Shown in pieces: positions 15,608 to 23,810 of a stretch of 29,080 bases of DNA (position 1 is its first letter; each line of letters begins with the position of its first letter). Source of the stretch: an uncultured Desulfobacterium sp. (GTDB lineage: Bacteria; Desulfobacterota; Desulfobacteria; Desulfobacterales; Desulfobacteraceae); contig CAKZLA010000399.1 in the NCBI GenBank assembly GCA_937124525.1, positions 1 through 29,080 of the forward strand, written 5' to 3'. The notes beneath the pieces are model-generated. The model worked only from the letters and a program-made list of their open reading frames with translations. It was not told where the DNA came from and did no database searches. The position numbers and the translations under genes are program-made.

Positions 15608-16522
15608 GTGTTTGACAGTATCTTTCAAAACTTATTCAATGCGCTGCAATGGGGCAGTTTCTACTCCCTCATCGCCTTGGGGTACACCCTGGTGTACGGG
15701 GTGCTCCGATTGATCAACTTTGCCCATGGAGATATCTTCATGGTGGGTGCTTATATTGCCTTTTTCCTTTCAATCTTCTTTTTTAAAGGAGAGCTTGCCC
15801 TCTCCGGCAGCACCACCCTTGTCCTTGTCATCCCTTTAACCATGATTCTGACCTCCATCTGTGGGGTTACCCTGGAACGTATTGCCTACCGCCCCCTGCG
15901 GCGCAAGGGAGCCAATCGCCTCTACGTGGTAATCACCGCCCTGATGTGCGGATTGATCCTGGAAAACGGCAACCTTGCCTTTCTGGGCGCCAGCCGGAAA
16001 AGTTTTCCCGAACTCATAGACAAGGTAGTTTACAAATTTGGGGCCGTGAGCATGACCAACCTTAAAATCTGGGTGGTCCTCTCCTCCATCATTGTCTTTT
16101 TCATTCTCAATGCCTTTATCACAAAAACCAAAATCGGCATGGCCATGCGGGCCATATCCTACGATAAATTTGCCATCCCCCTCATGGGTATCCCCATAGA
16201 TACCATCATTGTGGTCACCTTTGTCCTGGGTTCCTCCCTGGCCGGGCTTGCCGGGATTCTCTTTGCCATGTCCTACCCGGTGCTGGACCCGTTCATGGGG
16301 GCACTCATTGGATGGAAGGCCTTTATTGCTGCAGTGGTGGGGGGCATTGGTGACATCAAGGGCGCCTTTGTGGGCGGATTTTTGTTGGGAATTGTGGAAA
16401 TCATGGCTGTGGCGATTTTCCCTTCCACCTTCAGGGATCTCATTGCCTTTTCCATTCTTCTGATGATCCTGGTGGTGAAACCCACCGGCCTTTTCGGTAT
16501 TGCAAAATCAACCAAAATATAG
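15608..16522 (+). CDS. livH: Branched-chain amino acid-type ABC transporter permease LivH
   Basis: 304 residues from GTG 15608 behind GAGGA at 15596-15600. The open frame back to 15473 runs through the intercistronic hairpin and is not membrane-like. The inner-membrane protein has about eight hydrophobic segments and LivH signatures: LQWGSFYSLIALGYTLVYGV near the N-terminus, LINFAHGDIFMVGAY, the EAA-like region AISYDKFAIPLMGI, and a C-terminal AAVVGGIGDIKGAFVGGF. It forms the translocation pore with LivM. Order and spacing (livM starts 9 nt after its stop) support one transcript. Confidence 0.92.
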   Translation: MFDSIFQNLFNALQWGSFYSLIALGYTLVYGVLRLINFAHGDIFMVGAYIAFFLSIFFFKGELALSGSTTLVLVIPLTMILTSICGVTLERIAYRPLRRKGANRLYVVITALMCGLILENGNLAFLGASRKSFPELIDKVVYKFGAVSMTNLKIWVVLSSIIVFFILNAFITKTKIGMAMRAISYDKFAIPLMGIPIDTIIVVTFVLGSSLAGLAGILFAMSYPVLDPFMGALIGWKAFIAAVVGGIGDIKGAFVGGFLLGIVEIMAVAIFPSTFRDLIAFSILLMILVVKPTGLFGIAKSTKI

Positions 16523-16531
16523 GGTTCTCAC

Positions 16532-17608
16532 ATGAAAAAGTTATCCATACCCCTTCTGCTGGCCCTCATTGCCGTGGGAACTGTGCTGGCAGCCCATTTT
16601 GAGCTGTTGGATCTTTACATACAAACGGTGATCATGTTCGTTGGCGTGAATATCATCCTGTCTTCCAGCTTTAACATCATCAACGGCTACATGGGGGAGT
16701 TTGCCTGTGGCCACGCCGGATTCATGGCCGTGGGGGCCTATGTCACCTCGGTGTTAAATATCATGCTGTTCACCAAAAGCAAAACCTTTGGTGCCCCCAT
16801 TCTATCCCCTGATCTGGCCCTGTATTTCTTTCCGGTGACTCTGATACTGGGGGGCATTGCCGCTGCCTTCACCGGCCTCATTGTTGCCGTTCCTTCCTTT
16901 AAAACAAGGGATGATTATCTGGCCATCATCACCCTTGCCGCTAATTTCATAATTGTAAGTCTCTTTATCAACATGGATATTATCGGCGGTGCCCGGGGAC
17001 TCATGGGAATGAAACAGATTGTGTTTGCCATGGAGGACATTATCTTTATCCCCTGGATGCTCATATGGGTATTTACCTTCACCTATCTCACCGTTTTCAT
17101 CATTCGGCGCTTTGTCACCTCCACCTATGGCAAGGGCATCATTGCCATCCACCAGGATGAAATTGCCGCAGAAATCATGAGCGTCAACACCAACAAAATG
17201 AAACTTGTGGCATTTATGCTCTCCTCGGGCCTTGCCGGCGTTGCCGGAGGATTATTTGCCCATATTCTGGGATATATCAACCCCAACTCCTTTGGAATTT
17301 TAAAATCCACGGAATGCTTGGTCATGGTGTACATGGGCGGCATGGGTTCCCTGAGTGGCTCCATCATCGCGGCCATCATCTTCACCCTTCTCATCGAAGG
17401 ATTACGATTCATTATCCCGGCGGCCGATACCTTAATCCACTATCTCCCCCTTATCCCGGACACCTTTCATTTAAGCCAGGTATTAAAATGGGTGATTATC
17501 CCCCTGATCCTGGTGATTCTCATGCAGTTCAGGCCCGAAGGAATCATGGGCAACAGGGAACTGTCCGACTTTTTTCCAAAACTCAAGAGATTCTATGTTT
17601 TTAAATAA
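16532..17608 (+). CDS. livM: Branched-chain amino acid-type ABC transporter permease LivM
   Basis: The 358-residue inner-membrane protein has 8-10 hydrophobic segments and LivM-type motifs: NIINGYMGEFACGHAGFMAVGAY, YLAIITLAANFI, a cytoplasmic EAA loop (IIAIHQDEIAAEIMSVNTN) that contacts the ATPases, and MVYMGGMGSLSGSIIAA. It pairs with LivH. The TAA stop at 17606-17608 lies inside the first bases of dispersed repeat copy C. The next gene, livG, begins 137 nt later, beyond the repeat, so the operon has a structured gap here. Confidence 0.92.
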   Translation: MKKLSIPLLLALIAVGTVLAAHFELLDLYIQTVIMFVGVNIILSSSFNIINGYMGEFACGHAGFMAVGAYVTSVLNIMLFTKSKTFGAPILSPDLALYFFPVTLILGGIAAAFTGLIVAVPSFKTRDDYLAIITLAANFIIVSLFINMDIIGGARGLMGMKQIVFAMEDIIFIPWMLIWVFTFTYLTVFIIRRFVTSTYGKGIIAIHQDEIAAEIMSVNTNKMKLVAFMLSSGLAGVAGGLFAHILGYINPNSFGILKSTECLVMVYMGGMGSLSGSIIAAIIFTLLIEGLRFIIPAADTLIHYLPLIPDTFHLSQVLKWVIIPLILVILMQFRPEGIMGNRELSDFFPKLKRFYVFK

Positions 17609-17706
17609 CTGCCACGGGCAGACCGTATTGGGGATCTGGTCCACCCACAGCGAAAAATGAAACCCTAACAATATCAACATTTTATACGGAGTTTCATACA
17701 AAACTG
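17605..17706 (+). repeat. Dispersed hairpin repeat, copy C
   Basis: 17605-17629 is identical over 25 nt to copies A and B, with mini-hairpin CTGCC-ACG-GGCAG. It continues with CGAAAAATGAAACCC and ends in CGGAGTTTCATA, giving the GAAAC...GTTTC hairpin (17658-17695). It overlaps the livM stop codon and fills the gap to livG, so it is transcribed within the operon. Confidence 0.8.
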
Positions 17707-17745
17707 CCATGGGCAAATGAGGAAATTACAACGGAGAGATGATTT

Positions 17746-18513
17746 ATGTCTTTGCTTAAAATAGAGGGTTTGACCCAGAAATTTGGAGGGTTAACCGCTG
17801 TCTCAGATTTTTCAACACAATTTCAAGGCAATGAACTCATGGGCCTCATTGGCCCCAATGGTGCCGGGAAAACCACGGTTTTTAATATTGTCTCAGGTTT
17901 TTACAACCCCACCCAGGGAGATCTTGTCTTCAAAGACAAGGCCATTAACGGACTAAAACCCCATGTGGTGACGGGTATGGGCATTGCCAGGACCTTCCAG
18001 AACATTCGGCTGTGGCATGACATGTCCCTCTTGGACAACATACTCATCTCCCAGCACCACAATCTTGGCTACACCCTGTTTGATTCTTTCCTGCGAAACA
18101 AAAGATATATGGACAATGAGCGCCGCATGCGCACCATTGCCATGGACCTTCTGGAACAGCTGGACCTGATTCAATTTAAAGATGAAAGGCCGGGCAACCT
18201 GCCCTATGGGGTCCAGAGAAAAATTGAAATCGCCAGGGCCTTGTCCGTGAAACCGGACCTGTTACTGCTGGATGAACCGGCCGCCGGTCTTAACTCCTCG
18301 GACGTCCAGGAACTGATAAAACTCATCGCCTGGATTCACAAAGAATTTAAAATTGCCATCTGGATGATCGAACATCAGATGGCCGTGGTGATGTCCCTTT
18401 GCTCATGGATACAGGTGATTGATTTCGGAAAAACCATTGCCCAGGGCACACCCGAAGAGATCCAGAACAACCCGGCGGTAATCAAAGCATATCTGGGGGA
18501 TGATAATATCTGA
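17746..18513 (+). CDS. livG: ABC transporter ATP-binding protein LivG
   Basis: The 255-residue cytoplasmic ATPase has Walker A GPNGAGKTT (~36-44), the LivG-specific insertion with GIARTFQNIRLW, the signature NLPYGVQRKIEIARAL (a LivG-type variant of LSGGQ), Walker B LLLLDEPAAGLN, and a switch histidine in MIEHQM. It powers uptake with LivF. The start is preceded by CGGAG at 17732-17736. The stop overlaps the livF start by one base (TGATG at 18511-18515). Confidence 0.93.
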   Translation: MSLLKIEGLTQKFGGLTAVSDFSTQFQGNELMGLIGPNGAGKTTVFNIVSGFYNPTQGDLVFKDKAINGLKPHVVTGMGIARTFQNIRLWHDMSLLDNILISQHHNLGYTLFDSFLRNKRYMDNERRMRTIAMDLLEQLDLIQFKDERPGNLPYGVQRKIEIARALSVKPDLLLLDEPAAGLNSSDVQELIKLIAWIHKEFKIAIWMIEHQMAVVMSLCSWIQVIDFGKTIAQGTPEEIQNNPAVIKAYLGDDNI

Positions 18514-19238
18514 TGTTACTTGAAATCAAAGATCTATATGTAAAGTATGGCAATATCGAGGCCCTGCACGGCATCTCCTTCACCGTGGACAAAGGCGAGA
18601 TTGTAACCCTCATCGGCTCCAATGGTGCAGGCAAGACCACCACCCTCCATGCCATTACCCGGGTGCCCCCCCCCGAGGGGTCCAAGGTATCCGGCGGGGA
18701 TATTCTTTATAATGGCCAGAGCATCCTCAATGTAGCGGCCCACACCATTGTGGCGGATTATCACATCGCCCTGGCCCCGGAGGGACGTCATATTTTTGGG
18801 AACCTCACCGTGGAGGAGAACCTCAAACTTGCCACCTATTCCCGCCAGGATGACGCGGCCAGAAAAAAGGATTATGACCGGGTCTATGATCTGTTTCCCA
18901 AAATGGCAGAACGCAGATACCAGAGAAGTGAAACCTTGAGCGGCGGCGAGCAGCAGATGCTTTCTGTGAGCCGGGCCATTATGACGGCCTGTGATTTTAT
19001 TCTCCTGGATGAACCCTCCATGGGATTGTCTCCGCTTCTCATGTATGATATGTTCAGGGTATTAAAAACACTCAATGAAGAGGGAATGACCATCCTTCTA
19101 ATTGAACAAAATGCCAACCTTGCCCTGAAGTTTGCCCACCGGGGATATGTCCTGGACACCGGAGAAATTGTGGCCCAGGGATCTGCCAAAGACCTTTTAA
19201 ATAACCCGGATGTGAAAAAAGCATATCTGGGTGGATAA
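18513..19238 (+). CDS. livF: ABC transporter ATP-binding protein LivF
   Basis: The 241-residue ATPase has Walker A GSNGAGKTT (~35-43), the LivF segment ALAPEGRHIFGNLTVEENL, signature LSGGEQQMLSVSRAI, Walker B FILLDEPSMGLSP and switch LLIEQNA. It is the second ATPase subunit of the transporter. A nine-C run (18666-18674) encodes PPP in the loop after Walker A and does not break the frame. hisA follows after 5 nt. Confidence 0.93.
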   Translation: MLLEIKDLYVKYGNIEALHGISFTVDKGEIVTLIGSNGAGKTTTLHAITRVPPPEGSKVSGGDILYNGQSILNVAAHTIVADYHIALAPEGRHIFGNLTVEENLKLATYSRQDDAARKKDYDRVYDLFPKMAERRYQRSETLSGGEQQMLSVSRAIMTACDFILLDEPSMGLSPLLMYDMFRVLKTLNEEGMTILLIEQNANLALKFAHRGYVLDTGEIVAQGSAKDLLNNPDVKKAYLGG

Positions 19239-19243
19239 TATTC

Positions 19244-20029
19244 ATGAAATTCAGACCCTGTATTGATCTTAAAAACGGCAAAGTGGTGCAGATTGTGGGG
19301 GGAACCCTCAACGACGATCAGGCAAAGGCCCCCATCACCAATTTTGAAACAAAAAAAACCCCTGCGGCATTTGCAGAACTATATCAAAAAGACAAGCTTT
19401 CCGGGGGCCACGTCATTGCCCTGGGACCGGGGAACCATGATGCCGCCATATCAGCTCTCAAGGCCTTTCCCGGAGGTCTCCAGATGGGGGGAGGGATAAC
19501 GACAGAAAATGCCGAAGAATATCTCAATGCCGGGGCAAGCCATGTCATTGTCACCTCCCATGTATTTTCCCGGGGAACCATTGACATGGACAAACTCAAC
19601 GCCCTGGTACAAAAGGTGGGAAAGAAACGGCTGGTTCTGGACCTGAGCTGTCGAAAACAAGGGGGAGAATTCTTTATTGTCACCGACCGCTGGCAGACCT
19701 TTACCCGGGTGGCCGTCACCGAAAAAACCCTTTCCAGCCTTTCGGCCCACTGTGACGAATTTCTCATCCACGGTGTGGATGTGGAGGGAAAGATGGGGGG
19801 CATACAGACAGAACTTGTTGAGCTCCTGGGCAAGTATTCCCCCATCCCTGCCACCTACGCCGGTGGTGCCAGCCGATTTTCCGACCTTGATCTTGTCAAA
19901 AAACTGGGAAAAAACCGGGTGGATCTCACCATTGGCAGTGCCCTTGATATTTTTGGCGGCACCATCACCTATGATGATGTGGTGGCATGGCACCATGCCT
20001 GCACTCAACCCTTAAATTCCCAAGGATAA
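19244..20029 (+). CDS. hisA: HisA, eukaryote-like form (ProFAR isomerase)
   Basis: The 261-residue (beta/alpha)8 protein isomerises ProFAR to PRFAR in histidine synthesis. Catalytic aspartates are visible as D8 (RPCIDLKNGKVVQ) and D133 (LVLDLSCRKQGG). Phosphate-binding glycines occur in MGGGITTENA and TYAGGASRFSD, and the C-terminal NRVDLTIGSALDIFGG is typical. The sequence (length 261, IDLKNGKVVQIVGG, LSCRKQ) resembles the fungal/plant HIS6 branch more than the usual ~245-residue bacterial HisA. No other his gene is in the window; it sits 5 nt behind livF inside the transporter run. Enzyme identity is strong; assignment to the eukaryote-like branch is from recalled motifs. Confidence 0.88.
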   Translation: MKFRPCIDLKNGKVVQIVGGTLNDDQAKAPITNFETKKTPAAFAELYQKDKLSGGHVIALGPGNHDAAISALKAFPGGLQMGGGITTENAEEYLNAGASHVIVTSHVFSRGTIDMDKLNALVQKVGKKRLVLDLSCRKQGGEFFIVTDRWQTFTRVAVTEKTLSSLSAHCDEFLIHGVDVEGKMGGIQTELVELLGKYSPIPATYAGGASRFSDLDLVKKLGKNRVDLTIGSALDIFGGTITYDDVVAWHHACTQPLNSQG

Positions 20030-20039
20030 ATATTTCAAG

Positions 20040-20564
20040 ATGGAAAAAACCGATGAGATGGAAGTCCCGAGCAGAACAAAAAAGAAAAAAAATGCCGAGG
20101 CCCTTCAAAAAATGGGCGTGTCTTTGGTGGAACTCCCGGAAAAAGAGCTCAAAAGCCTGGATATTCCACAGGAGTTGAAAGATGCCATATTGGATGCCCA
20201 GACAATGACAAAACACGGGTCCAGAAGACGACAACTCCAATATATCGGTACTCTGATGCGTAATCTTGATCCAGACCCCATACAGATGGCAGTGGAACAT
20301 CTCTCCCTGGACAGGGCCAAGGCGGCCCACAAATTCCAAAAAATAGAGACCTGGCGGGATCATCTTATATCCCCAGGCAACAAAGACCATAGCCCGGAGG
20401 ACTTTATAACTGCCTTTCCCCACACGGATAGACAACGATTGGGACAGCTCATCCGCAATGTTGTCAATGCAAAGGATGAACAAAAAAAGACCAAAGCCTC
20501 CCGGGTTCTGTTCCGCTACATCCGTGAGATCATGGAAACACCTACCGGGGAGTCCACCTCCTGA
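20040..20564 (+). CDS. darP: DUF615 ribosome-associated protein (YjgA/DarP)
   Basis: The 174-residue, basic, helical protein matches the YjgA/DarP family, which binds the maturing 50S subunit. Typical features are the KKKKNAEALQKMG opening, LVELPEKELKSLDIP, the ...TKHGSRRRQLQYIGTLMR stretch and a C-terminal RQRLGQLIRN...SRVLFRYIREIM. AGGA lies about 12 nt before the ATG, which is rather far. Its stop overlaps the next gene's start (TGATG). The family is best known from gamma/betaproteobacteria. Confidence 0.85.
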   Translation: MEKTDEMEVPSRTKKKKNAEALQKMGVSLVELPEKELKSLDIPQELKDAILDAQTMTKHGSRRRQLQYIGTLMRNLDPDPIQMAVEHLSLDRAKAAHKFQKIETWRDHLISPGNKDHSPEDFITAFPHTDRQRLGQLIRNVVNAKDEQKKTKASRVLFRYIREIMETPTGESTS

Positions 20565-22441
20565 TGTTTCTGCCCACCACAAAAAAAGAGTGCCATGACC
20601 GGGGCTGGAAAAAATTGGATGTGATTCTCATCACCGGAGACAGCTACATTGACTCTCCCTTTATCGGTGCTGCTGTCATTGGAAAAACCCTGACAAAAAA
20701 GGGGTTTAAAGTGGGGATCATTGCCCAACCGGATATGAATTCTGCCCAGGATATCACACGTCTGGGGGAACCCGCACTCTTTTGGGGCATCACCGCCGGC
20801 GCCGTGGATTCCATGGTGTCCAATTACACAGCCACCCGGAAACGAAGAAAAAAGGATGACTACACCCCCGGAGGCATCAACAACCGCCGACCCGACCGGG
20901 CTGTCATTGCCTATACCAATCTGGTGAAACAGCATTTTAAGGGCACCTGCCCCATTGTGCTGGGGGGCATGGAGGCAAGCCTTAGACGGGTGGCCCACTA
21001 TGACTTCTGGAGCAATAAAATAAGACGATCCATCCTCTTTGATGCCAAGGCAGACTATCTTATCTACGGCATGGGGGAAAACAGTGTGGTGGCCCTGGCA
21101 AAGGCCCTGCAGCGAAACTTGGAAACATCCTGCCCCGACACATTGCAAAGGGAGATTTTTGCGGTGAAGGGGCTGTGCCATATTTCAAAAATGCCTGTGC
21201 CCGGTTACACAGAACTGCCATCCTTTGGGACGATACAAAAAGACACCCGGGCCTTTATCCAAAGCTTCCACGATTTCTACCGTAACAACGATGCCCTCAC
21301 CGCAACAGGACTTGTCCAGAAACAGGATGCCCGCTATTTGGTGCAAAATCCACCCTGTCCGGTGCCGGACATAGTAGAAATGGACCGCATCCACGACCTT
21401 GACTTTGAAAGGGAGCTTCATCCTTATTATGAAAAAATGGGCACGGTAAAGGCCCTGGACACCATACGCTTTTCCATTACCACCCATAGGGGTTGCTATG
21501 GGGAGTGTAATTTTTGCGCCATTGCCGTCCATGAGGGCCGCACCGTGCGCTGGCGAAGCCCGGATGCCATTGTAAAGGAGGTGGAAAAAATGACGGCCCA
21601 CCCCAAATTCAAGGGAAACATCTCCGATGTGGGGGGGCCCACGGCCAACATGTATGGATTTGAATGTAAAAAAAAGCTAAAAAAAGGCCCCTGCCAGGAC
21701 AAACGCTGCCTTTTTCCCAGCACCTGTAATACCCTTTTACCCTACCACGCCAACCAGATATCCCTTTTAAAACGCATCAAGGCCGTCAAGGGAGTCAAAA
21801 AAGTATTTGTGGCCTCGGGCATCCGATATGATCTGATCCTGGCAGACAAAAAACATGGGCAGCAATACTTAGGGCAAATCGTCCAGGATCATGTATCCGG
21901 CCAGATGAAAATCGCCCCGGAACACACGGAAAAAGAGGTTCTTGGGGTCATGGGAAAACCCGGGGATACCACGGCTCTGGTGGAATTTAAAAAACGATTT
22001 GACACCCTGTCTGAAAGGGCCGGGAAAAAACAATTTCTCACCTACTATCTCATGGCGGCCCATCCAGGATGTCATAAAAAACATATGACAGGCCTCCAAC
22101 AATTTGTCAGAAAGGAACTTGGTATCCACCCCGAGCAGGTTCAAATTTTCACCCCCACCCCTTCCACCTATGCAACTTTAATGTATGCCACAGGCCTTGA
22201 TCCTTTTTCCATGGAAAAAATATTTGTGGAAAAAGATGTCCATCAAAAGGAACGACAAAAGAAAATGATCACAGGTTTTGGTGGGACCCCAAAAAGAAAC
22301 GCTGACAATTCCAATGGTCCCAGGCCCTCCAGAACTCGTTATAACAACAAAAACAGCCCAAGTGTGCCCCGTCCCCATGGAAAAAAAGGCACCCGATATC
22401 CAACCCGGGAAGCAAAAAATCATGAACCTGACCCAGTATAA
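20564..22441 (+). CDS. YgiQ family (UPF0313) radical SAM protein
   Basis: 625 residues. An N-terminal B12-binding-like/UPF0313 domain (~1-280: LDVILITGDSYIDSP, GGMEASLRRVAHYDFWS) precedes a radical SAM core with the 4Fe-4S motif C311-x3-C315-x2-C318 (HRGCYGECNFC) and downstream SAM-domain features (GGPTANMYG, KIAPEHTE, YYLMAAHPGC). A basic, low-complexity tail ends the protein. The biochemical reaction of YgiQ proteins is not established to my knowledge. The gene starts on TGATG with the darP stop, and its last 20 nt overlap the MATE gene, so translation is probably coupled. Confidence 0.9.
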   Translation: MFLPTTKKECHDRGWKKLDVILITGDSYIDSPFIGAAVIGKTLTKKGFKVGIIAQPDMNSAQDITRLGEPALFWGITAGAVDSMVSNYTATRKRRKKDDYTPGGINNRRPDRAVIAYTNLVKQHFKGTCPIVLGGMEASLRRVAHYDFWSNKIRRSILFDAKADYLIYGMGENSVVALAKALQRNLETSCPDTLQREIFAVKGLCHISKMPVPGYTELPSFGTIQKDTRAFIQSFHDFYRNNDALTATGLVQKQDARYLVQNPPCPVPDIVEMDRIHDLDFERELHPYYEKMGTVKALDTIRFSITTHRGCYGECNFCAIAVHEGRTVRWRSPDAIVKEVEKMTAHPKFKGNISDVGGPTANMYGFECKKKLKKGPCQDKRCLFPSTCNTLLPYHANQISLLKRIKAVKGVKKVFVASGIRYDLILADKKHGQQYLGQIVQDHVSGQMKIAPEHTEKEVLGVMGKPGDTTALVEFKKRFDTLSERAGKKQFLTYYLMAAHPGCHKKHMTGLQQFVRKELGIHPEQVQIFTPTPSTYATLMYATGLDPFSMEKIFVEKDVHQKERQKKMITGFGGTPKRNADNSNGPRPSRTRYNNKNSPSVPRPHGKKGTRYPTREAKNHEPDPV

Positions 22442-23810
22442 AAAAGTCCTCACCATCAGCCTGCCCCTGGTGTTAAGCATGGGGGCCACCACGGTGATGG
22501 AGTTCACCGATCGGGTTTTTCTGGGTAATTATGATCTCAATGCCCTGGCCGCTGCCACACCTGCCGGAATTACCTCGTTTTTATTCACCGCTTTTTTTCT
22601 GGGTGTGGCCGGGTATGTCAACGTCTTTATTGCCCAGTACACCGGGGCAAAAGACTTGGCCGGTGTGGGTGCCTCCCTGTGGCAGGGGATCTATTTTGCC
22701 CTGGGGGGAACGCTTTTCATGGCCCTCCTCTCCTTTTTTTCTGTTTCCCTGTTCTCCCTCATTGGCCATGCCCCGGCCATACAACCCCTTGAGGTAATTT
22801 ATTTTAGAATTTTGTGCCTGGGCACCGGGGCCAGTCTTTTAAGTGCCACCCTTTCCACCTTTTTCACGGGTCGGGGCCTGACACGCACCGTCATGGGAAT
22901 CAACATAGCTGGCACCCTTTTTAACATTCCCCTGGACTACGCCTTGATCAACGGGGCCTGGGGATTTCCACAAATGGGCATCCAAGGGGCAGCCCTTGCC
23001 ACGGTGGCTTCCTGGACATTCATGGCCACAGCGTTCATGCTCCTTGTCTTTACCCGTGACAACAACCACAAATTTCACCTCTGGGAAAAGAGGCAGTTCA
23101 TCCCCTCCCTTTTCATGCGTCTCATGAAATTTGGCATCCCCGGTGGAGCCCAGTTTTTTCTGGATATCCTGGTGTTCACCTTTTTTATCCTCATGGTGGG
23201 CCGCCTTGGCAGGGATGAACTTGCCGTCACCAACATGGTCATGTCCATCAACGGCCTGTCTTACATGCCCATGTTCGGCTTTTCCATGGGGGTCAGCACC
23301 CTGGTGGGCCAGGCCATGGGGGCTGGAAACCCCAAAGAAGCAGAAGCTGCAGCCCGCACGACCACCCACATCGCCTTGATGTACCTGGCCTTTCTGATCC
23401 TGCTCTTTTTACTGATCCCAGAACCCTTGATTCGCCTGTTTCTCCCCCAGAATAACGGAATGAATATGGCCCCCCTCATTGAAATGGGCATAGTTCTTCT
23501 CCGATTTGTGGCATTGTATCTTTTTTTTGACTCCCTTGTCATCATCTACACCGGGGTTCTCAAAGGGGCAGGAGATTCCCAGTATGTGATGTGGTGTATG
23601 GTGGTTACAGGCACATTGTCCCTGTTTTTGCCGGTGTGGGCAGGCGTCACATTCTGGCACATGGGACTCTATTTTATCTGGAGCTGTATCACCCTGTACT
23701 TAGTGATACTCTTTTTCCTGGTCATGGTGCGCTATCGGAGGGGGAAATGGAAAGCCATGTCCGTCATTGAAAACCCATTGCCCAGCGTCCCGGCACAGGT
23801 CTCTTTATGA
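22422..23810 (+). CDS. MATE family multidrug/metabolite exporter
   Basis: 462 residues from ATG 22422 (GGGA upstream). The frame open back to 22278 lies within the radical SAM gene and is not membrane-like. Twelve hydrophobic segments arranged as two MatE halves, with LPLVLSMGATTVMEFTDRVFLGNYD at the start and GIPGGAQFFLDILVFTFFILMVG plus SMGVSTLVGQAMGAGNP in the second half, place it among Na+/H+-coupled MATE antiporters. It acts in the inner membrane; substrates are unknown. It overlaps the radical SAM gene by 20 nt and the kinase gene by 4 nt (ATGA). Confidence 0.9.
   Translation: MNLTQYKKVLTISLPLVLSMGATTVMEFTDRVFLGNYDLNALAAATPAGITSFLFTAFFLGVAGYVNVFIAQYTGAKDLAGVGASLWQGIYFALGGTLFMALLSFFSVSLFSLIGHAPAIQPLEVIYFRILCLGTGASLLSATLSTFFTGRGLTRTVMGINIAGTLFNIPLDYALINGAWGFPQMGIQGAALATVASWTFMATAFMLLVFTRDNNHKFHLWEKRQFIPSLFMRLMKFGIPGGAQFFLDILVFTFFILMVGRLGRDELAVTNMVMSINGLSYMPMFGFSMGVSTLVGQAMGAGNPKEAEAAARTTTHIALMYLAFLILLFLLIPEPLIRLFLPQNNGMNMAPLIEMGIVLLRFVALYLFFDSLVIIYTGVLKGAGDSQYVMWCMVVTGTLSLFLPVWAGVTFWHMGLYFIWSCITLYLVILFFLVMVRYRRGKWKAMSVIENPLPSVPAQVSL

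Noticed and set aside
18666..18674. C9 run in livF as a phase-variation site
   Set aside because: It lies in the body of a core transporter ATPase and encodes a plausible proline loop; long C and G runs are common in this window, so a switch is not supported.
22278..22421. 48-codon N-terminal extension of the MATE protein
   Set aside because: It is an alternative frame of the radical SAM gene end with no membrane character.
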